Assembly (NCBI RefSeq): GCF_023983475.1 | Contig: NZ_CP092712.1 | Location: forward strand, 1,860,001 to 1,924,000 | Length of the DNA stretch: 64,000 nt | Direction: 5' to 3' | Origin: Aliivibrio fischeri ATCC 7744 = JCM 18803 = DSM 507 | GTDB taxonomy: Bacteria > Pseudomonadota > Gammaproteobacteria > Enterobacterales > Vibrionaceae | In this document: one piece after another, positions 19,452 through 28,707 of the stretch | How the letters are laid out: every line of letters begins with the position of its first letter | Position numbering within the stretch: the first letter of the stretch is position 1 | The notes under the pieces: model-generated | What the model saw: only the letters and a program-made list of their open reading frames with translations | Database searches by the model: none | Told to the model about the DNA's origin: nothing | Translations under genes and position numbers: made by a program

Positions 19452-19479
19452 ATTGTACGGATTGAAAACAATTTTGCAA
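19452..19479 (-). promoter_or_regulatory. Promoter of the riboswitch transcript
   Basis: TTGCAA (19474-19479), a 16-bp spacer and TACAAT (19452-19457) on the minus strand; transcription would start just before the aptamer. Confidence 0.6.
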
Positions 19480-19685
19480 TACTATATCTGAGTATTTTAA
19501 CATTAAGTTATCTAGCTAATTAGAATGAAACATTTTAAAACTATTTAGTAGCAGTCTTATCTTTAAGAATGAATATTATTAACATTAATATCATTAATAT
19601 TTTTTTATTCCTTTATCTAGAAATTTGTTATATTATTTTTCTGTTATATTATAATCATATTATCAAAATAATTATGGAACCAAAT

Positions 19686-20090
19686 ATGTCTGATACAATT
19701 AAAACGCTGCTTAACCTACGCAGCCTACGTGCTTTATCTCGCGAAATGACTTTAGAACAACTAGAAGAAGCATTAGAAAAACTTCAATCTGTTGTTGCTG
19801 AACGCCAAGAATCTGAAGCTGAAGAGCGTGCTCAACTAGCTGAAAAACAAGCTAAACTTGAAGAATTCCGTCAAATGATGATCGACAGCGGTATCGCTCC
19901 TGAAGATCTATTAGACACAATGTCAGCTACGACAGTAAAAACAAAACAAAAACGTGCACCTCGCCCTGCAAAATATAAATTCCAAGATCACGCTGGTGAA
20001 GAGAAAACATGGACAGGCCAAGGCCGTACTCCTTCAGCTCTTCAAGCGCAACTTGATGCTGGTAAAAAACTAGAAGAGTTTTTAATCTAA
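19686..20090 (+). CDS. hns: H-NS family nucleoid-associated protein
   Basis: This global silencer binds AT-rich DNA and oligomerises. From the ATG at 19686 the protein has 134 residues, the usual Vibrio size. It has an N-terminal coiled coil (about residues 20-65), a linker rich in K and P, and the DNA-binding loop GQGRTPSALQAQL near residue 115. The start with MSDTIKTLLNLRS is preferred because tggaac precedes it and the product fits the family; the in-frame upstream part is very AT-rich and low in complexity. Confidence 0.95.
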   Translation: MSDTIKTLLNLRSLRALSREMTLEQLEEALEKLQSVVAERQESEAEERAQLAEKQAKLEEFRQMMIDSGIAPEDLLDTMSATTVKTKQKRAPRPAKYKFQDHAGEEKTWTGQGRTPSALQAQLDAGKKLEEFLI

Positions 20091-20112
20091 TAATACTCTT
20101 TAAGAGCATATA

Positions 20113-20146
20113 AAAAGACCACTTACTCTAAGTGGTCTTTTTTTAT
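20113..20146 (+). terminator. Terminator of hns
   Basis: The stem aaagaccactt/agtggtcttt with a short loop is followed by a run of T, 23 bp after the hns stop. Confidence 0.88.
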
Positions 20147-20362
20147 TTTCATTTTATTACATTTAGAAACGTATTATTGCTCGAAACTTTAAACTGACTA
20201 AGAGAAACCTGAATAAGATAAAACCAGCTAGATCTTATAGAATAATTACTTAGTCGTATTTTTTAATACACCTATATTAGCAATATTATTAATAGTCACC
20301 TTTTCTATAAATCATAAGCTCTTACTCATTAATAAAGCGAACTAAATAATATATAAAAATTC

Positions 20363-21115
20363 CTAGAACACGTACGCTATACCGACATTACCAGTTGAAC
20401 TCGTTGTATGCTCAATCATTGGACTGTTTTCTAAGTTACCCTCAAGATTCACATAACGCAAACCACCAGTCACTCGAACATTTGGTGTAATGTGGAAATA
20501 AGTCGATAATCCAATAAAAAACTGTCCATCCCAATCTGCATCAAATTGGTCAACTCCAGTTCGTAACGCTTCTTCATTGGATACTCCGTATAAATGATTA
20601 TTTAATTTCTCACTATTATATGAATACCCTAATGATGGTGTAATTGCCCACCCTTTTCCTCTTAATGGTAAACGCCAAGCCGCTTCTGCATAAAAACCAT
20701 TATGAGTACGACCTATGTCTGTTCCCCCTGTAAATTCAACAATGCCAACATGAGTAATCATCTGATAGCTCACCCCGCCAAGCACAGTACTCTTACGTTC
20801 ATCTAATTTTTGCATTGCAGCATCATTTGAATCATTGGGCTTAAACGTTCTAGGATCATAGACAAATCGAAATATTATATTTTGAGGTGAGCCTACTGGT
20901 TTTAGACGATAACCACCACTAAACCCTCTCAGAAATAAATGTTCCCCCTCATAACCAATCATAGGAATAATTGTTGTATTCGAAGGCGTCTCTTTATAAA
21001 AGGAAGGTGAATATGCAGCGGCGGCACCAAGAGACCATTGTGAAATTTTTGCATTAGCACTGCTATTGAATAACACCAGAAGAAAAAAAACAGAGCGACT
21101 TACTAATATATTCAC
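20363..21115 (-). CDS. MipA/OmpV-family outer-membrane protein
   Basis: A GTG start at 21115 follows taaggt and gives a 250-residue protein with a clean signal peptide, NILVSRSVFFLLVLFNSSANA, cut before KISQW. An alternative ATG at 21148 would add 11 residues. The mature part has alternating beta strands and ends in an aromatic residue (IAYVF), typical of outer-membrane barrels of the MipA/OmpV family. Its ligand or partner is unknown. Confidence 0.75.
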   Translation of the reverse strand: MNILVSRSVFFLLVLFNSSANAKISQWSLGAAAAYSPSFYKETPSNTTIIPMIGYEGEHLFLRGFSGGYRLKPVGSPQNIIFRFVYDPRTFKPNDSNDAAMQKLDERKSTVLGGVSYQMITHVGIVEFTGGTDIGRTHNGFYAEAAWRLPLRGKGWAITPSLGYSYNSEKLNNHLYGVSNEEALRTGVDQFDADWDGQFFIGLSTYFHITPNVRVTGGLRYVNLEGNLENSPMIEHTTSSTGNVGIAYVF

Positions 21116-21218
21116 AATAACAACCTTATATAACCACAGAATTAACAATACACCGTACCATTATACATAACCGCCCATCATTTGATAGTTATTTAGGTTT
21201 TTTCTTTATTTTAGATAT

Positions 21219-21246
21219 AAAAAAAGCAGGCTAAATGCCTGCTTTA
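21219..21246 (-). terminator. Terminator of fadR
   Basis: The stem gcaggc/gcctgc extends through A-T pairs and is followed on the minus strand by a long T tract, 18 bp past the fadR stop. Confidence 0.85.
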
Positions 21247-21263
21247 TTAAATTCTAAATAAGA

Positions 21264-22106
21264 TTAACTATCATCTTCTCTAAAGTTGCTTGGTAAATTT
21301 AATTTCATTTCATTCCAAATCAAATTACCTTCCATACCGTACTGGCGCATTCTAGGCATTACTGCATCTTTGCGTTCTTCTTCGCAAATAAGCTTTAAGT
21401 CACGATAAAACTGTAAAGCTAACTCTCGCGCTTCAGAGTTAGAGAAGTAGTAACTACCTACTCGTACATAAAGCTTTTTCAAACCATTAAAGATAAGCCC
21501 ATAAATTTGATTGCCAGATTTAAAAGCAACACCTTGGAAAAGCATATAATCATAATAGTTGAAGGTTTTAGCAATCAAGATCTCTTCACGTTTTGCAGGA
21601 TCTTTTTCGTTATCTTCTTTCACTTCAGCTTTAATTTTTGCTCCGAATGGGGATGCTTCTATGAAACTATCCCAACTTTCTGCAGCAAGTAACTGTTCAC
21701 ACGATTCAATAACACGATTAAGTGTTCTTAAAGAACCTTCTTTATTTGTCTTGAATGCTTGTCTCATGAAAATACAGCTAATGTTAGTACGAGCAGCCAA
21801 TAAGTCTTCAACGATTGAAGTCGCATTATTAGCATCAACTAATGTCATTAATGTATCTAAAATATGTAAACCAGAGGTTTCCATATAATTGTTCACTTTT
21901 GTTGGTTTACCATGTTGAATTGTCAACCAACCATCACGAGCTAAACGCTGTAATACTTCTCGTAATGTCGTTCTCGTTACACCAATTAATTCAGAAAGCT
22001 CTCGCTCAGCGGGTAAAATTGAGCCTGGTGGGAAACGACCATTCCAAATACTTTCAATAATGTACTTTTCAGCGAATGCTGCAGGACTTTTTGCCTTAAT
22101 AACCAT
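21264..22106 (-). CDS. fadR: FadR, fatty-acid responsive GntR-family regulator
   Basis: FadR represses fatty-acid degradation genes and activates unsaturated fatty-acid synthesis; long-chain acyl-CoA releases it from DNA. The winged helix lies at about residues 10-75 ([20 protein letters not shown]). The protein has 280 residues against 239 in E. coli; the extra roughly 40 residues lie in the acyl-CoA domain, a feature known for vibrios. It is divergent from nhaB, as in E. coli, and a likely FadR operator precedes fadH in this window. Confidence 0.96.
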   Translation of the reverse strand: MVIKAKSPAAFAEKYIIESIWNGRFPPGSILPAERELSELIGVTRTTLREVLQRLARDGWLTIQHGKPTKVNNYMETSGLHILDTLMTLVDANNATSIVEDLLAARTNISCIFMRQAFKTNKEGSLRTLNRVIESCEQLLAAESWDSFIEASPFGAKIKAEVKEDNEKDPAKREEILIAKTFNYYDYMLFQGVAFKSGNQIYGLIFNGLKKLYVRVGSYYFSNSEARELALQFYRDLKLICEEERKDAVMPRMRQYGMEGNLIWNEMKLNLPSNFREDDS

Positions 22107-22553
22107 ACAAGTTTAAAATCCGTTCTTTAAATAAGATAACTGCACTCATCATACCACCAGTTCAATAAATCCTTAACTATTTATTAAATTTACCTGTAAT
22201 TTAGAAACACATTTCCAATTTTTAAGCCTTAATCTCCCTAATAAATCAAGAAATCTGCTACCTTTTTTCTATACATTTCTTTAGTTTTATTAATAAAACC
22301 GAGCAAAGGCACATTTTGATCAATTTACCTGTTTTCAAATATTGACTATTAAGGAATTAAGAGTAAAGTTCAGGCGTTTGGTATATAAGGTTAGGTATAT
22401 ATAGGTAGTTATTTGGCAAAGCAGTAAAATAAGCCTTGTTGTTTTTCTAAATAGTTGTTTATCTTTACTAATAACAATATGTTAGGCGATTATTATCAAC
22501 TCCCTACTTAACCTTATTTTTTAGAATTATCGTAATAATGTAGAGAGCATCAC
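22107..22553. other. fadR-nhaB intergenic control region
   Basis: 447 bp without a gene. A possible plus-strand promoter is ttgact (22342-22347), a 16-bp spacer and taaagt (22364-22369). A short tata-rich repeat (ggtatata) occurs twice near 22380-22402. Nothing else is recognisable. Confidence 0.4.
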
Positions 22554-24146
22554 ATGTCTATTTCGCTAGGGAATGCATTTATCAAAAATTTTCTTGGTAA
22601 AGCCCCCGATTGGTACAAAATCGCAATACTTTCTTTTCTTGTAATCAACCCACTTGTTTTCTTCTTTGTAGATCCATTTACTGCAGGTTGGTTGCTTGTC
22701 GTTGAGTTTATTTTTACTCTTGCAATGGCGTTAAAATGTTACCCATTACAGCCTGGTGGTTTATTAGCTATAGAAGCAATTGCCATTGGTATGACAAGCC
22801 CAGAGCAAGTAAAGCATGAACTCGTAGCCAATATCGAAGTACTTTTACTACTCGTATTCATGGTTGCTGGTATCTACTTCATGAAGCAATTACTTCTATT
22901 TATCTTCACCAAGATACTTATTGGTATTAAATCAAAAACAGCGCTATCTGTTGCATTCTGTTTTACCGCTGCATTTTTGTCAGCTTTCCTTGATGCGTTA
23001 ACGGTAATTGCGGTTGTAATTAGTGTTGCTGTTGGCTTCTATGCAATTTATCACCGTGTCGCATCTGGTCAAGGTGGTTCACAAACTCACGACCATACTT
23101 GTGATAGCGATGTTGATGAATTAACTCGTGAAGATTTAGAAGACTACCGTGCTTTTTTACGTAGCCTATTAATGCACGCAGGTGTTGGTACTGCTCTTGG
23201 CGGTGTAATGACAATGGTGGGCGAACCACAAAACTTGATCATTGCCGACCAAGCTGGTTGGATGTTTGGTGAATTCATTATCCGTATGCTTCCAATTACA
23301 GCACCAGTATTTATCTGCGGTATTTTAACTTGTATCGCTGTTGAAAAATTAGGTATTTGTGGCTACGGTGCAAAACTACCTGAAAACGTACGTAAAATCC
23401 TAGAAGACTACGAAGCTGAAGAACGTAAAAACCGTACTAATATCGATAACGCTAAATTAATCATCCAAGGTTTAATTGCAGTATGGTTAATTGTTGGTTT
23501 AGCACTTCATCTTGCGGCCGTTGGTCTAATTGGTTTATCAGTTATTATCCTTGCAACAGCATTTACAGGTGTTATTGAAGAACACTCTATGGGTAAAGCG
23601 TTTGAAGAGGCTCTTCCATTCACCGCCCTATTAGCCGTATTCTTTGCCGTTGTAGCTGTAATCATTGACCAAGAGCTATTTAAACCAATTATTGATGCAG
23701 TACTTGCTGTAGAAGATAAAGGCGCTCAATTAGCACTGTTCTATGTAGCAAATGGTGTTCTTTCGATGGTTTCAGATAACGTATTCGTTGGTACGGTTTA
23801 CATTAATGAAGTAAAAGCAGCATTAATGGATGGCGTTATTACGCGTAATCAATTTGACTTACTAGCTGTAGCTATCAATACCGGTACAAACTTACCGTCT
23901 GTTGCAACACCAAATGGTCAAGCTGCTTTCCTATTCCTATTAACGTCTGCTCTTGCTCCGTTAATTCAATTATCATACGGTCGTATGGTATGGATGGCTC
24001 TTCCTTATACAATTGTATTAGCACTTGTTGGTATGTTTGGTATCATTTTCTTCCTTGAACCTATGACAGCAATGTTCTACGATCTTGGCTGGATTGCACC
24101 TGGAACAATAGAAAGTGCAACTTCTGCGATTTCTAGTGGTCATTAA
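22554..24146 (+). CDS. nhaB: Sodium/proton antiporter NhaB
   Basis: This 530-residue inner-membrane antiporter exports sodium in exchange for protons and has about twelve hydrophobic segments. It carries family motifs such as [20 protein letters not shown] and [14 protein letters not shown], and [20 protein letters not shown] near the C-terminus. Divergent fadR and downstream dsbB match the E. coli order. A terminator-like hairpin before dsbB suggests partly separate expression. Confidence 0.97.
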   Translation: MSISLGNAFIKNFLGKAPDWYKIAILSFLVINPLVFFFVDPFTAGWLLVVEFIFTLAMALKCYPLQPGGLLAIEAIAIGMTSPEQVKHELVANIEVLLLLVFMVAGIYFMKQLLLFIFTKILIGIKSKTALSVAFCFTAAFLSAFLDALTVIAVVISVAVGFYAIYHRVASGQGGSQTHDHTCDSDVDELTREDLEDYRAFLRSLLMHAGVGTALGGVMTMVGEPQNLIIADQAGWMFGEFIIRMLPITAPVFICGILTCIAVEKLGICGYGAKLPENVRKILEDYEAEERKNRTNIDNAKLIIQGLIAVWLIVGLALHLAAVGLIGLSVIILATAFTGVIEEHSMGKAFEEALPFTALLAVFFAVVAVIIDQELFKPIIDAVLAVEDKGAQLALFYVANGVLSMVSDNVFVGTVYINEVKAALMDGVITRNQFDLLAVAINTGTNLPSVATPNGQAAFLFLLTSALAPLIQLSYGRMVWMALPYTIVLALVGMFGIIFFLEPMTAMFYDLGWIAPGTIESATSAISSGH

Positions 24147-24169
24147 TAAGGTAAACTACTTTTGATAGC

Positions 24170-24201
24170 AAAGGCTCTGTAGATACGGGGCCTTTATTTT
24201 T
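24170..24201 (+). terminator. Terminator or attenuator between nhaB and dsbB
   Basis: The stem aaaggctc/ggggccttt (one G-T pair) is followed by ttatttttat, 24 bp after the nhaB stop and 14 bp before dsbB. Confidence 0.65.
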
Positions 24202-24214
24202 ATAAGGAATAAAA

Positions 24215-24724
24215 ATGCAAGCCCTTAATCATTTCTCACGCATTCGCCTATCTTGGTTTCTGCTACTACTTTGTATTATCTTTTTCGAAGCATCTGCACT
24301 AACCTTTCAACACATAATGAAACTTCCACCTTGCGTCATGTGTATTTATGAGCGTGTTGCTATGATGGGAATTGGTGGCGCTGCTATTATTGGTTTATTA
24401 AATCCAAATAACCTTATTATTCGCTGGTGTGGTTTTATCGCATGGGGGATCAGTGCAGGATGGGGACTCAAACTTGCTCTTGAACATGTTGATTTCCAAT
24501 TAAACCCTTCACCATTTTCAACTTGCGATTTATTTGTGACCTTCCCTTCATGGGCTCCATTAAATAAATGGGCACCATGGATGTTTGAAGCTTATGGTGA
24601 CTGCAGCAAAATCGTATGGCAATTTTTAACGCTAACGATGCCTCAGTGGTTAGTTATTATTTTTGCAGGTAACTTAATTGCTTTGGCTATTTTTGTTATC
24701 GCACAATTCTTCAATAAAAAATAA
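24215..24724 (+). CDS. dsbB: Disulfide bond formation protein B
   Basis: DsbB reoxidises periplasmic DsbA and passes electrons to quinones. The 169-residue protein has four membrane helices. The first periplasmic loop carries the pair C40-C43 (PPCVMCIYERV) and the second carries C104 (FSTCDLF) and C130 (YGDCSKI). A Shine-Dalgarno ataagga precedes the ATG. Confidence 0.96.
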   Translation: MQALNHFSRIRLSWFLLLLCIIFFEASALTFQHIMKLPPCVMCIYERVAMMGIGGAAIIGLLNPNNLIIRWCGFIAWGISAGWGLKLALEHVDFQLNPSPFSTCDLFVTFPSWAPLNKWAPWMFEAYGDCSKIVWQFLTLTMPQWLVIIFAGNLIALAIFVIAQFFNKK

Positions 24725-24743
24725 TAGCAATATTGCTAATAGT

Positions 24744-24790
24744 AAAAAGCCACCACTAATTTCGAATCAGTGATGGCTTTTTTATTTTTA
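24744..24790. terminator. Terminator between convergent dsbB and the SEC-C gene
   Basis: The stem aaaagcca-cact/agtg-tggctttt has A and T tracts on both sides, so it can serve both genes. Confidence 0.8.
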
Positions 24791-24795
24791 GTGCT

Positions 24796-25410
24796 TTATT
24801 TACCACAACATTGTTTAAATTTCTTACCGCTATTGCACGGACAAGCATCATTGCGACCGATATTTTTATATGGATTGACTTTCTGGCCTTTATAGCCAAT
24901 CTGTAACTCATCAGCAGCCATTGCGACTTCAAGAATCATCATATCTAATTGTGGAAGCATACCTTTTAGAGTAGGAGGTGTATCAATCCCCGCTTCTTTC
25001 ATTTGAGCTTGTGTTTGTTCTTCATCAAGCGCAAGCATTAACGTTGTTAGTAGTGCTGATAACATACGAGATGTACCATCACCAATACTTACCTCAGCCC
25101 ACATATCTTCAATTAAAGGCCATACACTCATAAAACCTTCAGCAAAATCAGCCAATAAGTCAACGTTTTCAATATCAATCAAAGTAGCAATTTCATATTC
25201 ATTTCGTTTAAGTAATGTGTATTGCTGTTCAATTTGATGAATAACTGCATTTTTAATATTCAAAGTTACATCAGTACCAACAAGACCATTCAACCATACT
25301 TCTGGCTCTAAAGGTTTTGTTGCCATATTTGCAGCAAGTACAGCACCTTCAAGAAATACATTTGTGCAGCTTAAATCTGCATCACTTAGAGAAATTAATT
25401 GGTACTTCAT
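24796..25410 (-). CDS. YecA/UPF0149-family protein with C-terminal SEC-C zinc motif
   Basis: This 204-residue soluble protein has a helical UPF0149 region and a C-terminal SEC-C motif, GRNDACPCNSGKKFKQCCGK, with three zinc-ligand positions (CxC and CC). SEC-C motifs in SecA bind zinc and contact SecB or ribosomes; related YecA proteins bind SecB or ribosomes. The role of this one is not shown by context. Confidence 0.8.
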   Translation of the reverse strand: MKYQLISLSDADLSCTNVFLEGAVLAANMATKPLEPEVWLNGLVGTDVTLNIKNAVIHQIEQQYTLLKRNEYEIATLIDIENVDLLADFAEGFMSVWPLIEDMWAEVSIGDGTSRMLSALLTTLMLALDEEQTQAQMKEAGIDTPPTLKGMLPQLDMMILEVAMAADELQIGYKGQKVNPYKNIGRNDACPCNSGKKFKQCCGK

Positions 25411-25511
25411 TATTTTTTCACTTTTTAAATTAAGTTTTCGGCGTAGTATAGCGCAAATAATTATTAGAGCCTAAGTGCCGTTATTATTAATTTTTGCTTG
25501 TTGAGAACATT

Positions 25512-26069
25512 ATGAAAAAAAATCGAGGATTTACACTCATAGAGTTGATCGTTGTTATTGTTATCTTAGGAATTTTAGCCGTTACGGCTGCACCACGGTT
25601 TTTAAGTTTGCAAAACGATGCTCATAAATCTAGAGCTAAAGGTGTCTTTGCCGAATTCACCTCTGGAGTTAATTTGTACCATGCTGCTTGGTTAACACAA
25701 GGTGAACCATCAGTCAGTTCAGGTGTAGCTGTAGAGTACGGAGACGAAAAGATATTTCCATCTGCTGAAGGGTTTCCACTCGGTACAACAAACCATCAAG
25801 GCATTATTACTGGTGAAGGTTGTGGTGAGCTTTGGAATGCATTATTAAATCAAGACTTAACTATTTCTGAATATAAAGGAGATGATTTTATTACTTCTAG
25901 TACAGATATAGAATATTGGTATGGCTCACCTGTTACAGGTAAACCACAAGCTTGTATGTATTACTATACATCAGATATCACAAATAAAAATCAGCAAGGT
26001 TATCGACTAAATTATTTCCCATCGACGGGAGAAACGATAATTACTACTTATAACAAAGGAAGTAAGTGA
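25512..26069 (+). CDS. Type IV (MSHA-like) prepilin
   Basis: From the ATG at 25512 the 185-residue product begins MKKNRGFTLIEL, a short leader with the prepilin cleavage site after Gly and the conserved Glu5, followed by a hydrophobic helix VVIVILGILAVTAAP. This is class IVa/MSHA-like pilin. Two cysteines in the globular part (about residues 108 and 150) could close the D-loop. No other pilus gene is near, so it is probably an orphan pilin or minor pilin using assembly proteins encoded elsewhere. Confidence 0.85.
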   Translation: MKKNRGFTLIELIVVIVILGILAVTAAPRFLSLQNDAHKSRAKGVFAEFTSGVNLYHAAWLTQGEPSVSSGVAVEYGDEKIFPSAEGFPLGTTNHQGIITGEGCGELWNALLNQDLTISEYKGDDFITSSTDIEYWYGSPVTGKPQACMYYYTSDITNKNQQGYRLNYFPSTGETIITTYNKGSK

Positions 26070-26093
26070 CATAGGCTGCCTTTCCCCCTACAA

Positions 26094-26119
26094 TCCCACC
26101 TCCAATAAAAGAGGTGGGA
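26094..26119 (+). promoter_or_regulatory. Hairpin occluding the dusC ribosome-binding site
   Basis: A perfect 9-bp stem, tcccacctc/gaggtggga, with an 8-nt loop ends 1 bp before the dusC ATG. The 3' arm contains the Shine-Dalgarno gagg, so it would be hidden when the hairpin folds. No T tract is present, which argues against a terminator. Confidence 0.6.
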
Positions 26120-26120
26120 T

Positions 26121-27068
26121 ATGCAAGTAATACTAGGCCCTATGGAGGGCGTACTCGATCATTTAATGCGCGAGTTACTAACTGAAATTAATGATTACGA
26201 TTTCTGTGTTACAGAGTTTGTTCGCGTTGTCGATCAACTGCTTCCCCCTCATGTATTTCATCGTATTTGTCCTGAGCTGCTAAATGACAGTAAAACCAAA
26301 TCAGGCACCCCTATTCGTCTTCAGCTATTAGGTCAAGAACCTAACTGGATGGCAGAAAATGCTGCGAGAGCAATTGAACTTGGCTCTGACGGTATTGATC
26401 TGAATTTTGGCTGCCCAGCTAAAGCGGTAAACAAAAGTCGTGGCGGAGCTGCACTTTTAAAAGAGCCTGAGCTCATCTACCAAGTGGTTAAAGCCTGTCG
26501 AGATGCCGTAAGTAAAGATAAAAAAGTTACAGCTAAAATTCGTTTAGGCTGGGAAAACCCTGAAGAATGTTTTGTTATTGCCGACGCCATCAAACAAGCT
26601 GGAGCGGATGAACTAACCATTCACGCAAGAACCAAAGTAGATGGCTATAAAGCAGAAGAAATAAAATGGGATTACATTAACCAAGTTCGCCAAAAGATTG
26701 ATATTCCAATTATCGCAAATGGTGAAATCTGGAACTATGATGACGGCCAACGCTGTATTGCAGCAACAGGAATCGATTCATTAATGGTATGCCGTGGCGC
26801 TTTTAATGTACCCAACTTAGGTAACGTAGTTAAACACAACCATTCAAAAATGCCTTGGCCTGAAGTCATTGCTTTGCTTATTCATTATTCGAAGCTTCAA
26901 ATGGCGGGAGATAAAGGACAATATTACTCAAACCGAGTTAAGCAGTGGCTTGTTTATCTTCGTCAAGAGTACACCGAAGCAAGAGATATTTTTATGGATA
27001 TTAGAAGCCATAAAAAATCAGAACCTATCGTTGCTCGTCTAAATCAAGAGCTAGAAAAAGTAAGCTAG
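26121..27068 (+). CDS. dusC: tRNA-dihydrouridine(16) synthase
   Basis: This FMN enzyme reduces U16 in the D loop of tRNAs. The 315-residue protein has the TIM-barrel motif [20 protein letters not shown], with the catalytic cysteine in FGCP, and the later [10 protein letters not shown]. Its length is typical of the DusC branch; DusA is longer and DusB has different insertions. The start site lies in a hairpin that covers its Shine-Dalgarno sequence. Confidence 0.92.
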   Translation: MQVILGPMEGVLDHLMRELLTEINDYDFCVTEFVRVVDQLLPPHVFHRICPELLNDSKTKSGTPIRLQLLGQEPNWMAENAARAIELGSDGIDLNFGCPAKAVNKSRGGAALLKEPELIYQVVKACRDAVSKDKKVTAKIRLGWENPEECFVIADAIKQAGADELTIHARTKVDGYKAEEIKWDYINQVRQKIDIPIIANGEIWNYDDGQRCIAATGIDSLMVCRGAFNVPNLGNVVKHNHSKMPWPEVIALLIHYSKLQMAGDKGQYYSNRVKQWLVYLRQEYTEARDIFMDIRSHKKSEPIVARLNQELEKVS

Positions 27069-27103
27069 CCTTATTTTTTCGTACATATTTCCCCGAACCA
27101 ATG

Positions 27104-27134
27104 GCCGAGTTTATGAGAAGTAAACTCGGTTTTT
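27104..27134 (+). terminator. Terminator of dusC overlapping the end of the GGDEF gene
   Basis: The stem ccgagttta/taaactcgg with a 7-nt loop is followed by ttttt. The stop codon of the convergent GGDEF gene (27111-27113) lies within it. Confidence 0.75.
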
Positions 27135-28583
27135 GCCGTCTTGTTTAGCCTTATAAAGCAAGGCATCGGCTTTCTTGATTACATGTTCAAAAGAAAACTC
27201 TTGATGTGAATCAATTACCGTAACACCACCAGAAACAGTAAAGCCGCCTTTAACCACTTTTCCTGATGAATCCTGAATTGACTTCCTTACACGCTCACAG
27301 ACACTTTCTAAGCTATTTCTTGATTCAGCATTGATACAGATAACAAACTCTTCACCGCCAAATCGAGATACAATATCACTATCACGTACACTCTTATTCA
27401 GCATTCTCGCGACATATTTAATTGCCTCGTCACCCACATCATGTCCAAACACATCATTAATTTGTTTGAAGTCATCAATATCGTAAATAGCAAAACCAAC
27501 GTACTTCTTCACTACACGGTCTTGTAAGCTCATCTCAAAACCGCGACGATTATACAGGCCTGTCATTGGATCTTGCTTAGCCAAATCACGGTAGTATTTT
27601 TGAGATACCCTACTTTGGTAATAGAACATAGATAGTAAAGATAAGATGTACATCACTAACGTTAAAATTAACGAATTAGAGTCATGCACAAGAAAGCCCT
27701 TCAACTCTTCTTTTATCGATGTTTTATAATATAAGAAGTAGGTAAAGTCAGTGAAATCTAAATTAACTGGCTGCATAAAACGATATTGTTCAAATCGCTT
27801 ATATTCAGCACTATTGAGCAACTGGATATGCTGTGATATTTCATTTGATGAACGCAAAAGCTTTTCAACTGAAAGATCAATAACTAACACACCTTTGAAT
27901 ATACCTTTATAGTATATAGGTGTTGAAAAAGTTAATACTTCAAGCCCGTCAAAAAATGCATCAGTATATGGAGGCGTAAACGTAATGTATTTTTCACTGT
28001 CGTTTTTCATACTGTTTTTCCAGTATGGTCGAGAATAAATAACATCAAGCGTTTTTTGCGATAAATTCTCAGCAATCTCTTTTGGTGAAGAGATAATATA
28101 ATTATATTTTGAAATGAAATAGATCCCATGAAGGTAGCTTTCATAATCATGGATAAAAGAAATGACAGGAGCAAGGCTCACTTTCTTAGATGCTATTTCA
28201 TATACTTCAGACGATGGATCACATAAATCTTTTTTACCAGCGATACTATAATCAAGGCGTCCTTCTGCAACTGAAATGTCTTGCTCTGCCATTACCGCAT
28301 CTAAATTTTCGCTTGGACGAATAACACAAAGGCCACTATCTTTCTTAATTTCAAAGTTGTGATTATAAAAACTACCTTGATTTTGCTTATATAGCTGCGA
28401 AATATTGTAATCCAAAGAAATAATTACTTTAATTGAACGTTGAAGTGAATTTATAATACGATCATACTCTCGATTAACTTGACGTTGTACGGAGTTCATG
28501 TGGTTATTTAAAATAAAACCTACGATCAACACTAAGAATAGTGTTGGTATAAGAAAGATATGTTTTAAATTAAATTTCGGCAT
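27111..28583 (-). CDS. Membrane-bound diguanylate cyclase
   Basis: The ATG at 28583 gives 490 residues; an upstream GTG at 28601 is possible. The first membrane helix (about residues 10-30) is followed by an extracytoplasmic sensor region resembling a CACHE domain, a second helix near residue 300, and a C-terminal GGDEF domain. The active site is GGEEF, five residues after RDSD, an intact inhibitory I-site, so the enzyme probably makes cyclic di-GMP with feedback inhibition. The signal sensed is unknown. Confidence 0.9.
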   Translation of the reverse strand: MPKFNLKHIFLIPTLFLVLIVGFILNNHMNSVQRQVNREYDRIINSLQRSIKVIISLDYNISQLYKQNQGSFYNHNFEIKKDSGLCVIRPSENLDAVMAEQDISVAEGRLDYSIAGKKDLCDPSSEVYEIASKKVSLAPVISFIHDYESYLHGIYFISKYNYIISSPKEIAENLSQKTLDVIYSRPYWKNSMKNDSEKYITFTPPYTDAFFDGLEVLTFSTPIYYKGIFKGVLVIDLSVEKLLRSSNEISQHIQLLNSAEYKRFEQYRFMQPVNLDFTDFTYFLYYKTSIKEELKGFLVHDSNSLILTLVMYILSLLSMFYYQSRVSQKYYRDLAKQDPMTGLYNRRGFEMSLQDRVVKKYVGFAIYDIDDFKQINDVFGHDVGDEAIKYVARMLNKSVRDSDIVSRFGGEEFVICINAESRNSLESVCERVRKSIQDSSGKVVKGGFTVSGGVTVIDSHQEFSFEHVIKKADALLYKAKQDGKNRVYFS

Positions 28584-28646
28584 GTATAAATTCTTTAACA
28601 CGAAGTGAACAGACTATATTACATACATTTTTGTGCTATTTCTTCC

Positions 28647-28681
28647 AAAAATGTCAGTTTTAACAGACAACTGACATTTTT
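28647..28681 (-). terminator. Terminator of the DUF5718-like gene
   Basis: The stem aaaaatgtcagtt/aactgacattttt with a 9-nt loop is long and T-rich on both strands, 27 bp past the stop. Confidence 0.85.
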
Positions 28682-28707
28682 ATAGGAATCACAATAATGA
28701 ATATCTC

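Noticed and set aside
19569-19685. Longer hns product starting at 19569
   Set aside because: The extension is low-complexity, rich in Ile and Asn from AT-rich DNA, and absent from the H-NS family; the start at 19686 fits.
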